A stretch of 26,766 nt of DNA from DATLYF01 sp035575095 (GTDB lineage: Bacteria; Pseudomonadota; Gammaproteobacteria; Competibacterales; Competibacteraceae). Positions within the stretch are counted from its first letter, which is position 1; each line of letters begins with the position of its first letter. A program made the position numbers and the translations under genes. Location: positions 1 to 26,766 of the forward strand of contig DATLYF010000058.1 of assembly GCA_035575095.1 (NCBI GenBank). The letters run 5' to 3'. This document shows, piece by piece, positions 13,815 through 22,287 of this stretch. A model generated the notes under the pieces. The model searched no databases and was not told where the DNA came from. It saw nothing but the letters and a program-made list of their open reading frames with translations.

Positions 13815-13886
13815 AGACAGTTTCCCTACCCTCGGCTGCTATGATTAGGCGGGTTTTTCTCCAGCCGATCCTGTTCAACTTTTTCC

Positions 13887-14831
13887 ATGGCTCAAGACAC
13901 CTCTGCCGGAGTATCCCGCAATCAGGCCATCGTAGGGGCCGCCTATGCCTTGCTCGCCTATTCCAGTTGGGGTCTGCTGCCGCTCTACTGGAAACTGCTG
14001 GCCATGGTCCCGCCGATCCAGATGGTGGCGCACCGAGTGGTATGGTCGGTGCTAGTGCTGGCGGGACTGATCACCCTGTTCCAGCGCTGGCCGGCGGTAC
14101 AGGAGACGCTGCGCTCGGCGCGGCGGATGCAGGTGCTGTTGTCGACCACCGTGCTGATCAGCGCCAACTGGCTGCTGTTCATCTGGGCGGTGCAGAACAA
14201 CCGTGTCGTAGAAGCCAGCCTGGGCTATTTCATCAATCCCCTGGTGAACATTCCGCTAGCCATGGTGTTCTTGGGCGAGCGGCTAAACCGCTGGCAGTGG
14301 CTGGCAGTGTCGGTGGCGGTGCTGGGCGTGGGCTATCAGGCGCTGCAGCTGGGCGGCGTGCCATGGGTCGGGCTGGGTCTGGCCCTCACCTTCAGCGCCT
14401 ATGGACTGCTGCGCAAGACCGCGCCGGTGGATGGGCTGGTGGGACTGGCGGTGGAGACCTTTCTGCTGGCGCCTGTCGCCCTGGGCTGTCTGGTCCAGCA
14501 AGATTGGCAGGGGCAAGGCGTGTTTCTGCGCCAGGGCTGGGGAGTGGATCTGCTGATCACCCTGGCCGGCGTGGTCACCGCCCTGCCCCTGCTGTGGTTC
14601 GCCAACGCGGCGCGGCGGTTGCGCTACACCACCATCGGCTTCTTCCAGTACCTCTCGCCCAGTCTGGCCCTGGGCCTGGCGGTGTTCGCGTTCGGCGAGC
14701 CGTTCACCGCAGTGCACCTGGCGAGCTTCGGTTGCATCTGGCTGGCACTGGCCATCTACACGGTCGATTCCAGCCTGGGTCTGAACCGGGCGCGGGCAGC
14801 GGCCCGTGCCGCCGTCGAGGACGCCGTCTGA
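13887..14831 (+). CDS. rarD: RarD-type EamA/DMT transporter
   Basis: A 314-residue inner-membrane protein with about ten membrane helices in two EamA repeats. The RarD signature is clear: AYALLAYSSWGLLPLYWKLL, HRVVWS, LISANWLLFIWAVQNNRVVEASLGYFINPL, LGERLNRWQW and the C-terminal YLSPSLALGLAVF. RarD proteins are drug/metabolite-type exporters whose natural substrate is not settled (chloramphenicol sensitivity was the historic phenotype). ATG 13887 gives the standard N-terminus, though the ribosome site is weak. Convergent with the DUF2058 gene, 10 bases apart. Confidence 0.92.
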   Translation: MAQDTSAGVSRNQAIVGAAYALLAYSSWGLLPLYWKLLAMVPPIQMVAHRVVWSVLVLAGLITLFQRWPAVQETLRSARRMQVLLSTTVLISANWLLFIWAVQNNRVVEASLGYFINPLVNIPLAMVFLGERLNRWQWLAVSVAVLGVGYQALQLGGVPWVGLGLALTFSAYGLLRKTAPVDGLVGLAVETFLLAPVALGCLVQQDWQGQGVFLRQGWGVDLLITLAGVVTALPLLWFANAARRLRYTTIGFFQYLSPSLALGLAVFAFGEPFTAVHLASFGCIWLALAIYTVDSSLGLNRARAAARAAVEDAV

Positions 14832-14841
14832 GCGCCGCGGA

Positions 14842-15369
14842 TCAGGATTCGGGCCAGTCCGGCCAGTCGTCCTCCTGGGCACCACCCTCTTCATAGAGCA
14901 GGATCACCCACTCGGGCATGATCTCGCGCAGCTTGAGCGCTGCCTCCCGCGGCAGCAGCGGAAAATCGAAGGGATCCTTGTCGTTGCGGGCGATGCCGAG
15001 TAGCCCCGCGGCCAATTGCTTCTGCTGCTGGGCCGTTACCCGGAGGCTACGGATATAGCGCCCGTCCTGGAAGTTGTAGCGAATCTCGGCGTCTTTCTGA
15101 TTGGCCCGGTTGGCGGCGATCAACTGCCGCGCCCGCTCCCGGGCCTCCTTGCGCTGCCGCTCCTGCTCACGCTGCAGATTGCGCTGGCGATCGGCTTCGC
15201 GCTTGCGCGCCAGCTCGGCCTCCTGCTGGCGCCGCCGCTCGGCTTCGGCCGCCGCCGCGTTCTTGTCCTTCTTGCCCTGATGGGCCTGCTTGCGGGCCTC
15301 GGCCTCGGCCTGCTTGATCTTGTCCGCCGACACCAGGCCGGCTTTCAGCAACTGATCGCGTAATGACAT
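14842..15369 (-). CDS. DUF2058 (YaiL-like) nucleoprotein/polysome-associated protein
   Basis: A 175-residue protein of the DUF2058 family. MSLRDQLLKAGLVSADKIKQAE at the N-terminus and NFQDGRYIRSLRVTAQQQKQLAAGLLGIAR in the C-terminal domain are family hallmarks, joined by a long Arg/Glu/Gln/Ala-rich coiled coil (about residues 20-95). E. coli YaiL is reported as nucleoprotein or polysome associated; precise role unknown. Last gene of a probable serA - hydrolase - DUF2058 operon, 33 bases after the hydrolase stop. Confidence 0.88.
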   Translation of the reverse strand: MSLRDQLLKAGLVSADKIKQAEAEARKQAHQGKKDKNAAAAEAERRRQQEAELARKREADRQRNLQREQERQRKEARERARQLIAANRANQKDAEIRYNFQDGRYIRSLRVTAQQQKQLAAGLLGIARNDKDPFDFPLLPREAALKLREIMPEWVILLYEEGGAQEDDWPDWPES

Positions 15370-15402
15370 CTCGACACTCTCGCCGGGGTGGTCACCTCAT
15401 CA

Positions 15403-16197
15403 TCATAATCCCAGTCGCTGCAGCCAGGTACGGATGTGTTCCGCCACCCGCTGCCAGCCCCGTTCCAGCATCATGGCGTGGGCCATGTCGGGGAAGATCT
15501 CGGCCCTCGTGCCGAAGCGCCGAGCGGTGGCCTCTACCATGAGCGGCGGCACCAGAACGTCGCCCTCGGCGCCCAGCACCAGCAGCGGCGGACAGGGCTC
15601 CAGGGGCCGGCCGGGCAGGTCCAGCCAGCTCATATCCAGCGCTACCTGCTGCGATTCCCGCTGCATGCGACGGAAGTAGCGCGCCACCTGCCACTCTGGC
15701 GAGGTGGGCGAGAAGATGGCCCGGCGTAGCAGTTGGGGGGAGGCAAAGCGCGGCCCACCCCAGAGCAACAGGTTGAGCTGCTGATACAGCCAGGGATCCT
15801 GGCAGGCCATCCAGGCGCTGCTCCAGAGCAGCCCCTGGGGCGGCACCGAGGCCATCAGCACCGCCCCCGGCACGGAGTGCCGTTCCAGATATTTCTGTAT
15901 CACCATGCCGCCCATGGAGTGGCCGACCAGCACCGGCGGCCGCGGCAGCGCCGTGATGGTGCGCATCAAGTCCGCCACATAATCCTGCAGCCGGGTGGAG
16001 AGCAGGCGCTCGTGTCCCTCGCTGCCGCCGTGGCCACGCAGGCTCACGGCATAGGCCGGGTAACCGTGGGCAGCGAAATAGGGCAGAAAGTGCTCGTCCC
16101 AGCACCAGGCGGCGGAAAAGGCACCGTGCAGGAACAACAGCGGCGTGCGGCCACTGTCCTGCTGCGGCAGTCGGCTGAGCAGTTCCAGCTCGGGCAT
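15403..16197 (-). CDS. Alpha/beta hydrolase
   Basis: A 264-residue alpha/beta-fold hydrolase. The oxyanion-hole segment LLFLHGAFSAAWCW, nucleophile elbow GHSMGG, acid in LGAEGDVLVP and histidine in DMAHAMMLE give a complete Ser-Asp-His triad. A cap region between about residues 120 and 200 is rich in Trp, Tyr and Arg. Substrate cannot be deduced; esterase, lipase-like or thioesterase activities are all possible. GCAGGAGCGC before the ATG at 16197 is a good ribosome site. It follows serA by 18 bases on the same strand, so it is co-transcribed with serine biosynthesis, perhaps only by chance. Confidence 0.88.
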   Translation of the reverse strand: MPELELLSRLPQQDSGRTPLLFLHGAFSAAWCWDEHFLPYFAAHGYPAYAVSLRGHGGSEGHERLLSTRLQDYVADLMRTITALPRPPVLVGHSMGGMVIQKYLERHSVPGAVLMASVPPQGLLWSSAWMACQDPWLYQQLNLLLWGGPRFASPQLLRRAIFSPTSPEWQVARYFRRMQRESQQVALDMSWLDLPGRPLEPCPPLLVLGAEGDVLVPPLMVEATARRFGTRAEIFPDMAHAMMLERGWQRVAEHIRTWLQRLGL

Positions 16198-16215
16198 GCG
16201 CTCCTGCGCGGTCGC

Positions 16216-17451
16216 TCAATAGAGGATGCGGGTGCGGATGGTGCCGGGAATCTGCGCCATGCGCTCCTTGGTCGCCAGCGCCGTCTCCTCGTCGGTGTCG
16301 ATGTCGATCACCACGTAGCCGATGCGCGGCGTGGTTTGCAGATATTGGGCGTCGATATTGATATGCCCCTGGGAGAACAAGTCGTTGATCTGCGATAGCA
16401 TGCCCGGCACGTTGCGGTGGATGTGCAGCAGGCGGTGGCTGCCCGGGTGGGGGGGCAGCGATACCTCGGGAAAGTTGACCGATGACAGGGTAGAGCCGTT
16501 GTTGCTGTAACGCAGCAGCTTGCTGGCCACCTCGATGCCGATGTTCTCCTGGGCTTCCAGGGTGGAGCCGCCCACGTGCGGGGTGAGGATGACGTTGTCC
16601 AGGCCGCGCAGCGGCGAGACGAACTCTTCATCGTTGGCCTTGGGTTCCAGCGGGAACACGTCGATGGCCGCACCGGCCAAATGCTTGCCCTTGAGGGCGT
16701 CCACCAACGCGTCGATGTCCACTACCGTGCCGCGCGAGGCGTTGATCAGTACCGCCCCCGGCTTCATGGTGGCAAGCTGGCGGGCGCCGATCATGTTTTT
16801 GGTCTGCGCCGTCTCCGGCACGTGCAGGGTGACGATGTCGGCGCTCTCTAGAAGCGCATTCAAACTCTCTGCGGCGAGAGCGTTGCCCAGCGCCAGCTTG
16901 GATTCGATATCGTAATAGAGCACGCGCATACCCAGCCCTTCGGCCAGCAAACCCACCTGGGTGCCGATATGGCCATAGCCGATGATGCCGATGGTCTTGC
17001 CGCGCACCTCGTAGGAGCCGGCCGCCGACTTGGCCCAGCCGCCGCGATGGCATAGCGCGTTCTTCTCCGGGACGCGGCGCATCAGCATGATGGCCTCGGC
17101 GACGACCAGCTCGGCCACGCTGCGGGTGTTGGAATACGGCGCGTTGAATACGGGGATACCCAACTCCTCGGCGACCCCCAGGTCGACTTGGTTGGTACCG
17201 ATGCAGAAGCACCCCACCGCAGTCAGCTTCTTGGCCTGGGCGAACACCTTGGCGGTGAGCTGGGTGCGGGAGCGGATACCGACGAAATGGGCGTCGCTGA
17301 TCTTTTCCAGCAGCACCTCCTCGGGCAGGGACTTCTGGTGCAGCTCGACGTTGGTATAACCGTCGGCGCGGAACGTCTCCACCGCCCGCGGATGAATTCC
17401 CTCCAAGAGCAGGATCTTGAGGTCTTCCTTCGGGAACGAGGTCTTCTTCAT
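16216..17451 (-). CDS. serA: D-3-phosphoglycerate dehydrogenase
   Basis: Catalyses NAD+-dependent oxidation of 3-phosphoglycerate, the first step of serine synthesis, and in this enzyme type can also reduce 2-oxoglutarate to D-2-hydroxyglutarate. 411 residues, E. coli SerA length, with CFCIGTNQVDL, the NAD-binding IIGYGHIGTQ, catalytic Arg in NASRGTVVD, Glu in DVFPLEP and His in TPHVGGST, then a C-terminal ACT domain (HIHRNVPGMLSQINDLF, YVVIDIDTD) that should allow serine feedback. The start is ATG 17451 (MKKTSFPKEDLKILLLEG); the longer reading is unlike the family. It heads the - strand operon and is divergent from the D-2-hydroxyglutarate dehydrogenase, its redox partner. Confidence 0.96.
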   Translation of the reverse strand: MKKTSFPKEDLKILLLEGIHPRAVETFRADGYTNVELHQKSLPEEVLLEKISDAHFVGIRSRTQLTAKVFAQAKKLTAVGCFCIGTNQVDLGVAEELGIPVFNAPYSNTRSVAELVVAEAIMLMRRVPEKNALCHRGGWAKSAAGSYEVRGKTIGIIGYGHIGTQVGLLAEGLGMRVLYYDIESKLALGNALAAESLNALLESADIVTLHVPETAQTKNMIGARQLATMKPGAVLINASRGTVVDIDALVDALKGKHLAGAAIDVFPLEPKANDEEFVSPLRGLDNVILTPHVGGSTLEAQENIGIEVASKLLRYSNNGSTLSSVNFPEVSLPPHPGSHRLLHIHRNVPGMLSQINDLFSQGHINIDAQYLQTTPRIGYVVIDIDTDEETALATKERMAQIPGTIRTRILY

Positions 17452-17564
17452 GGCGCGCGTGCAACTCCCAGCGGTCAAGGTATCATGGAGCCCCGGCCCG
17501 GCCGGGGAAGCCAACCATACGCCACCCCGTCACCGTAGACAACCACACGTTTTTGCACTGCGAT

Positions 17565-18959
17565 ATGAACCCGATTCAGGATCACCGCCTCGCCGCTCTG
17601 CAGGCTCTGCTGCCTGGTCTGCGCCTGGCCACCGATGCCGATACCCTGACCCGTTACGGCCAGGACTGGACCCGGCTCCATACCCCCGCGCCCCTGGCAG
17701 TGGCCTTCCCCGCCGCCATCGAGGAGGTGCAGGGCATCGTGCGTTGGGCCAACGAGAGCCGCACCGCCCTGGTCCCCTCCGGTGGCCGTACCGGCCTGTC
17801 CGGGGCGGCGGTAGCGGCCCACGGCGAGCTGGTGGTGTCCTTCGACCGCATGAACCGGATTCTCGGCTTCGACCCCATCGATCGGACGCTGACCGTGCAG
17901 CCCGGGGTGATCACCGAGGTGCTGCAGAACCATGCCCGCGAACTCGGCCTGTACTACCCGGTGGATTTCGCTTCCCGCGGCTCCAGCCAGATCGGCGGCA
18001 ACATCGCCACCAATGCCGGCGGCATCAAAGTCATCCGCTACGGCCTGACCCGCGACTGGATCACGGGGCTGAAGGTGGTCACTGGCAAGGGCGAGCTGTT
18101 GGAGCTGAACAAGGGCCTGATCAAGAACGCCAGCGGCTATGACCTGCGCCATCTGTTCATCGGCAGCGAGGGCACGCTCGGTCTGATCGTCGAGGCCACA
18201 GTGAAACTCACCCGCGCCCCGCGCGAGCTGTCGGTGATGGTGCTGGGCGTATCCAGTCTGGACGGCATCATGGAGATCTTCAGCGTCTTCCAGAACCGCT
18301 TGGAACTGACCGCCTTCGAGTTCTTCTCCGAGCAGGCGCTCCAGCACGTGCTGGCCAAAGGCCTGCACAAGCCCTTCGCGGCCGACTGCCCCTACTACGT
18401 GCTCATCGAGTTCGAGAACACCGCAGAAGAGGTCATGAACGCCGCACTCGCCGCCTTCGAGTACTGCGCCGAGCAGGGCTGGCTGGTGGATGGGGTGGTG
18501 AGCCAGAGCGAGACCCAGGCCAAAGAGCTCTGGCGGTTGCGCGAGGATATCACCGAGTCCATCGCCCCCTATCTGCCCTACAAGAATGACATCTCGTTGC
18601 GCATCGCCCGGGTGCCGGACTTCCTGCGCGAGATGGATGCGCTGTTCGCCCGCGAGTACCCGCATTTCGAGGTGATCTGGTTCGGCCACATCGGCGATGG
18701 CAATCTGCATATCAGCGTGCTCAAGCCCGCCGACATGGAGAAGAGCGCCTTCGTCGCCGAGTGCGGGCGGGTCAGCGAGCTGCTGTTTGCCACCCTGCAG
18801 CGCTTTGGCGGCAGCATCTCGGCCGAGCACGGCGTGGGCTTGCTCAAGAAGCCCTATCTGCACTATACCCGCGATGCCACCGAGGTAGCCTATCTCAAGG
18901 CGCTCAAGCAGGTGTTCGACCCCAACGGCATCCTCAATCCGGGCAAGGTGTTCGACTGA
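17565..18959 (+). CDS. D-2-hydroxyglutarate dehydrogenase (FAD-dependent)
   Basis: A 464-residue VAO/FAD-binding oxidoreductase. The FAD-binding PSGGRTGLSGAAVA, GSSQIGGNIATNAGGIKVIRYG and IGSEGTLGLIVEA segments, and the C-terminal FGHIGDGNLHISVLKP and SAEHGVGLLK metal/substrate region, match Pseudomonas D-2-hydroxyglutarate dehydrogenases over the full length. It oxidises D-2-hydroxyglutarate back to 2-oxoglutarate and passes electrons on (ETF in the studied Pseudomonas enzyme). Divergence from serA is the arrangement known to couple with phosphoglycerate oxidation: SerA makes D-2-hydroxyglutarate while regenerating NAD+. ATG 17565 is preferred over a TTG at 17553. D-lactate or glycolate oxidase is a less likely alternative. 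Confidence 0.92.
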   Translation: MNPIQDHRLAALQALLPGLRLATDADTLTRYGQDWTRLHTPAPLAVAFPAAIEEVQGIVRWANESRTALVPSGGRTGLSGAAVAAHGELVVSFDRMNRILGFDPIDRTLTVQPGVITEVLQNHARELGLYYPVDFASRGSSQIGGNIATNAGGIKVIRYGLTRDWITGLKVVTGKGELLELNKGLIKNASGYDLRHLFIGSEGTLGLIVEATVKLTRAPRELSVMVLGVSSLDGIMEIFSVFQNRLELTAFEFFSEQALQHVLAKGLHKPFAADCPYYVLIEFENTAEEVMNAALAAFEYCAEQGWLVDGVVSQSETQAKELWRLREDITESIAPYLPYKNDISLRIARVPDFLREMDALFAREYPHFEVIWFGHIGDGNLHISVLKPADMEKSAFVAECGRVSELLFATLQRFGGSISAEHGVGLLKKPYLHYTRDATEVAYLKALKQVFDPNGILNPGKVFD

Positions 18960-18978
18960 AGCCGGCCGGGTGCGATGG

Positions 18979-20487
18979 TCATGCCTGCCGCCGCACCCGC
19001 ACGCCCCCGCGCTGCAACCGCTCCAGCTCGCTGAGCAGCACCCGCGCCAGGTCATAGGCCTCCACCGACCAGTCCCAGCCGCCGCCGCGAACCGGCGCCG
19101 GAGCCAGCTCGTCCAGGCGCAACTGTTGGGGCACGCCGCCCTCCTCCCAGACCACAGTCACCTGCCACAACCGCGCCAGCCGCCTGGCCCGCTGCCAATA
19201 TCTGGCGACCAGGACCAACAGATCGCGGCAGCGTTGCACCACCTCCTCCACGCTCGGAGTCTCGCCCCGCGGCGGCGCCGCCTCGGTCTCATCCACGAGT
19301 TCTTCGGCCGCGCCGCGCAGCCACCGCAGCCCGCAGGCCAGCAGCGCCCGTCGTCCGCACAGCGCCGCGGCCGGCAGCTCGGCGCGGAAGCGAGCGATGC
19401 CTGCCTGCAGCACGGCCGGCGCCACCGGCCGCCGGAACAGCGGAGCCGCGGCATCGCCCTCCAGCAGCGCCCGACACAGAGTCTGCCAGCGCTCCACCAG
19501 CCACGGCCCCGGCAGCGGTCCCACCGAAGTCTCCACCGACCAATGCGCAGCGCAGCGCAGCAGATCGCGGCCGAGGAAGGCCAGTTGCCGCCCCGAGGGA
19601 CGTAGGGCGGTGTTGCACGGCGGGTCGAGGCGCTGGATTTCCCGGCATTCCAGCAAGGCGGCATGGGTAGCGCTGGGGCAGACCGTCACGTCCACATCCA
19701 CCGCCTGGGTGAGTAACTCGCGGTGGCGGTCCTGGCGGGTACGCCGGCTGCGGAAATAGCTGTTGACCCGCTGCTGCAGGGAGCCGGCCTTGCCCACGTA
19801 GAGCACGCGGCCGTCGCGGCCAAGGTAACGGTACACGCCCGGGGCCACGGGCAGGGCCAGACGGCGCTCCCGCGGCAGGGCGTAGCAGCGCCGCTGCCCA
19901 GGCAACGGGCGGGCCCTGGACAGCAGTTCTGCCAGGGCCGGCCAGTCGTCGATCCCAGCCGCCTCCAGCAGCGGCAGCAGGCCGTCGAACACCGCCGCGG
20001 TGGCAGCGACATGGGCGGCGGCTCGGTGGTGCTGCTCGAGGAAGGCGCCGAAATAGCCGGCCAGCGCGGCGAGGCCGTAGCCCGGCAGCCCGGGCAGCAT
20101 GCGCCGTGCCAGCTCGTGGGTGCAGCAGAGCGGCGGCAGCTCCGCGCCGAGCAGGGCGTGCAGATAGGGACGCTCGAAGCGGGCGTAGTGGATGAGCAGC
20201 GCCTCGACCCCGGTCAGGGCCTGGCGCAGCGCGTGGGCCACAGCCTCGGCGGTGAGGCCGTCGGCCAGCAAGGCCTCATCCAGACCGGTGAGCCGGCGCA
20301 CCCGTGGTGGCAGCACCACGCCTTCGGGCAGGCGCAACCGATACTCGGCCGGCGCGCCCAGTGCGCCAGCGTCGCACCGTCGCCAAGCGATCTCCAGCAG
20401 ATGGTGGCGCACCGGGTCGGGACCGCTGGCCTGACAGTCCAGGAACAGCACGCTAGCCTGGCGCAGCCTGTTCACGGATGCCGTCAC
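18979..20487 (-). CDS. Exonuclease-fold / GIY-YIG (UvrC/Cho-like) fusion protein
   Basis: About 502 residues. Residues 10-170 resemble the DEDDh exonuclease fold of DnaQ, and 212-295 a GIY-YIG nuclease like the UvrC/Cho N-terminal half: GVY (217), YVG (230), Arg240 and catalytic Glu280 in ALLECREI are kept. A C-terminal 200 residues has no motif I recognise. The exonuclease part looks decayed: the expected DxE is D17-C-Q19, the motif II Asp is Glu105 (ARFERPYL) and the motif III HxAxxD Asp is His159 (HRAAAH). It may therefore bind rather than cut with that domain. DnaQ-UvrC-type fusions are known and implied in repair. Start uncertain: GTG 20487 is one base after the nitrilase-like stop, GTG 20475 is an alternative. 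Confidence 0.82.
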   Translation of the reverse strand: MTASVNRLRQASVLFLDCQASGPDPVRHHLLEIAWRRCDAGALGAPAEYRLRLPEGVVLPPRVRRLTGLDEALLADGLTAEAVAHALRQALTGVEALLIHYARFERPYLHALLGAELPPLCCTHELARRMLPGLPGYGLAALAGYFGAFLEQHHRAAAHVAATAAVFDGLLPLLEAAGIDDWPALAELLSRARPLPGQRRCYALPRERRLALPVAPGVYRYLGRDGRVLYVGKAGSLQQRVNSYFRSRRTRQDRHRELLTQAVDVDVTVCPSATHAALLECREIQRLDPPCNTALRPSGRQLAFLGRDLLRCAAHWSVETSVGPLPGPWLVERWQTLCRALLEGDAAAPLFRRPVAPAVLQAGIARFRAELPAAALCGRRALLACGLRWLRGAAEELVDETEAAPPRGETPSVEEVVQRCRDLLVLVARYWQRARRLARLWQVTVVWEEGGVPQQLRLDELAPAPVRGGGWDWSVEAYDLARVLLSELERLQRGGVRVRRQA

Positions 20488-20488
20488 G

Positions 20489-21412
20489 CTAGTCTTCGAT
20501 ATGCAGCGACCGCTGCGGGCGGCTCTCCAGCACCAGCCGTACCACATCGGGCCGGGCGTAATGGCCGCAGGAGTCGACGATCATCTTCCAGTCAGCGATG
20601 GCGTCGAAGTCCAGGTCCGCATACAGCAGCATCTCCCGCTCCGGCTCGGCCCTAGCGAGATAGCGACCGCCCGGCGCAATGATGCTGGAGAAGCCACCGC
20701 CGGGCTGGAGCTGGTCGACGCTGCCGCCTTCGCCCAGGGCGGCGATGATGTCGGCGGTGAGGATGCCGGTGACGTTGATCACGAAAGCCTGGGCTTCGAA
20801 AGCGTAGTGGCGTACGGCGGCGTCGATGATGTCGTTGATCGATGGCAGCCCGCCCAGCCAGGCGGCGATGTGGATTTCCTCGCCCTGGGCCTGCAAGGCG
20901 TAGCGGTAGAGGGCGTTGGCGTGCTCGTAGCAGATCAGCCCGCCCAGGGTGCCCAGCGGGGTGCGGAACACCCTGAGATCGCTGCCGTCGCCCCGTCCCC
21001 AGATCATGCGCTCGTGGCTGGTGGGCATGAGTTTGCGGTGGCGACCCAGGAGCTCACCCTCCGGCCCCAGGAACAACTGGGTGTTGTAGAGCGTGCCGCC
21101 GTCACGCTCGTTGACTCCGACCACGGCATGGCAGCGCGCCTCCCGAGCCGCGGCGCACAAGACCTCGGTGGCCGGCCCGGGAATGGTCACCGCCTCCTTG
21201 TACAGCCGCAGGTTGAAGTCGTTGATACGCAGCGGATCCAGCACCAGCGCCCAGTAGGGATAACCGGGCACGCAGGCCTCGGGAAAGGCCACCAGTTGCG
21301 CACCACTGGCACCGGCCTCGCGGATGGCAGCGCAGACCTTGTCGACGCAGGCCCGCTGCTCCAGGAACACCGGCGCCATTTGCGCCGCGGCGACTCTGAC
21401 GATCTTGCCCAT
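20489..21412 (-). CDS. Nitrilase-superfamily carbon-nitrogen hydrolase
   Basis: A 307-residue enzyme with the full catalytic set: Glu45 in FPEACVPGYPYW, Lys127 in RHRKLMPTSHE and Cys161 in GGLICYEHANALYRYAL. The WGRGDGS segment is typical of true nitrilases, in which the cysteine motif is usually CWEH; here it reads CYEH. It probably hydrolyses nitriles to acids, but an amidase cannot be excluded. ATG 21412 is fixed by GAGGAGA 7 bases upstream. The exonuclease/GIY-YIG gene begins just after its stop, so they are co-transcribed without obvious functional link. Divergent from the PEBP gene. Confidence 0.88.
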   Translation of the reverse strand: MGKIVRVAAAQMAPVFLEQRACVDKVCAAIREAGASGAQLVAFPEACVPGYPYWALVLDPLRINDFNLRLYKEAVTIPGPATEVLCAAAREARCHAVVGVNERDGGTLYNTQLFLGPEGELLGRHRKLMPTSHERMIWGRGDGSDLRVFRTPLGTLGGLICYEHANALYRYALQAQGEEIHIAAWLGGLPSINDIIDAAVRHYAFEAQAFVINVTGILTADIIAALGEGGSVDQLQPGGGFSSIIAPGGRYLARAEPEREMLLYADLDFDAIADWKMIVDSCGHYARPDVVRLVLESRPQRSLHIED

Positions 21413-21527
21413 CCCGCAGTCTCCTCGGCTCGACCACATGAGCTTAAGACTAGCGCCGGTCGCGGACGTGCGCCGGCCACTTGCCTATACTCTGCCAGGT
21501 GAGCCAAGGCCAGAGGAGACACTGACC

Positions 21528-22157
21528 ATGCAATTGACCAGCCCCGCCTTTCAGGACCAGCAGCTCATCCCCGAGGAATACGCCTTCGGCGTGCATGATC
21601 CGCACCAGCACGTGGCCCTCGGCCCCAACCGCAACCCGCCCCTGGAATGGCGCGATCTGCCGCCCGGCACGCGCTCTCTGGTTTTGATCTGCCACGATCG
21701 CGACGTGCCCAGCCGGCCCGATGACGTCAACCGAGAGGGACGCATCGTCCCGGCCAGCCTGCCGCGGGTGGATTTCTTCCACTGGGTGCTGGTAGATCTG
21801 CCACCGCAGCCTGCGCGGATCGAGGCCGGCGAGTTCTCCAACGGCGTCACCCCGCGCGGCAAGCCCGGCCCCGAGGGTCCGCGCGGTACCCGCCAGGGGA
21901 TCAACAACTACCGCGAATGGTTCGCCGACGACCCGAACATGGCCGGCAATTACTTCGGCTACGACGGGCCCTGTCCGCCCTGGAACGATACCATCGTGCA
22001 CCACTACGTGTTCACCCTGTATGCCCTCGACCTCGAACGCTGCCCGGTGAGCGGTCTGTTCACCGGCCCGCAGGTGCTGGATGCCATTCAGGGCCATATC
22101 CTCGACCAGGCCAGCCTGACCGGTACCTATACCCTCAACCTCGGCCTGCGCTCCTAG
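21528..22157 (+). CDS. YbhB/YbcL-family (PEBP, Raf-kinase-inhibitor-like) protein
   Basis: A 209-residue cytoplasmic protein of the phosphatidylethanolamine-binding family. It has the bacterial pattern NPPLEWRDLPPGTRSLVLICHDRDVP, FFHWVLVDLPP, the NYREWF segment and GPCPPWNDTIVHHYVFTLYALD. In this family these residues line an anion-binding pocket; the biochemical role of bacterial members is largely unknown. It is longer than YbhB (158) because of insertions around residues 65-80 and 120-150. AGAGGAGA precedes ATG 21528; a TATACT at 21485-21490 may be its -10. Divergent from the nitrilase-like gene. Confidence 0.88.
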   Translation: MQLTSPAFQDQQLIPEEYAFGVHDPHQHVALGPNRNPPLEWRDLPPGTRSLVLICHDRDVPSRPDDVNREGRIVPASLPRVDFFHWVLVDLPPQPARIEAGEFSNGVTPRGKPGPEGPRGTRQGINNYREWFADDPNMAGNYFGYDGPCPPWNDTIVHHYVFTLYALDLERCPVSGLFTGPQVLDAIQGHILDQASLTGTYTLNLGLRS

Positions 22158-22219
22158 GTCGTGTTTGCCGACTGCTGCGCGAGCTAGCTCCACCTCTATG
22201 CCCCGGGCGGGTCGCCTCT

Positions 22220-22225
22220 TATAAT
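22220..22225 (+). promoter_or_regulatory. -10 TATAAT before the glycan cluster
   Basis: A consensus TATAAT in an otherwise G+C-rich 130-base gap, 62 bases before the GH17 start. No good -35 is seen. It would drive the coupled cluster through GtrA. Confidence 0.4.
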
Positions 22226-22287
22226 TGCGCCCGCCCTGGCCGTCCTCGGTCCTACGCCAACCTCTGACCCTGCCCCGTGCCTCGTTC

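Noticed and set aside
17475..19055. A 526-codon open frame antisense to the D-2-hydroxyglutarate dehydrogenase
   Set aside because: Low-complexity translation opposite a full-length conserved enzyme; no start context or family pattern.
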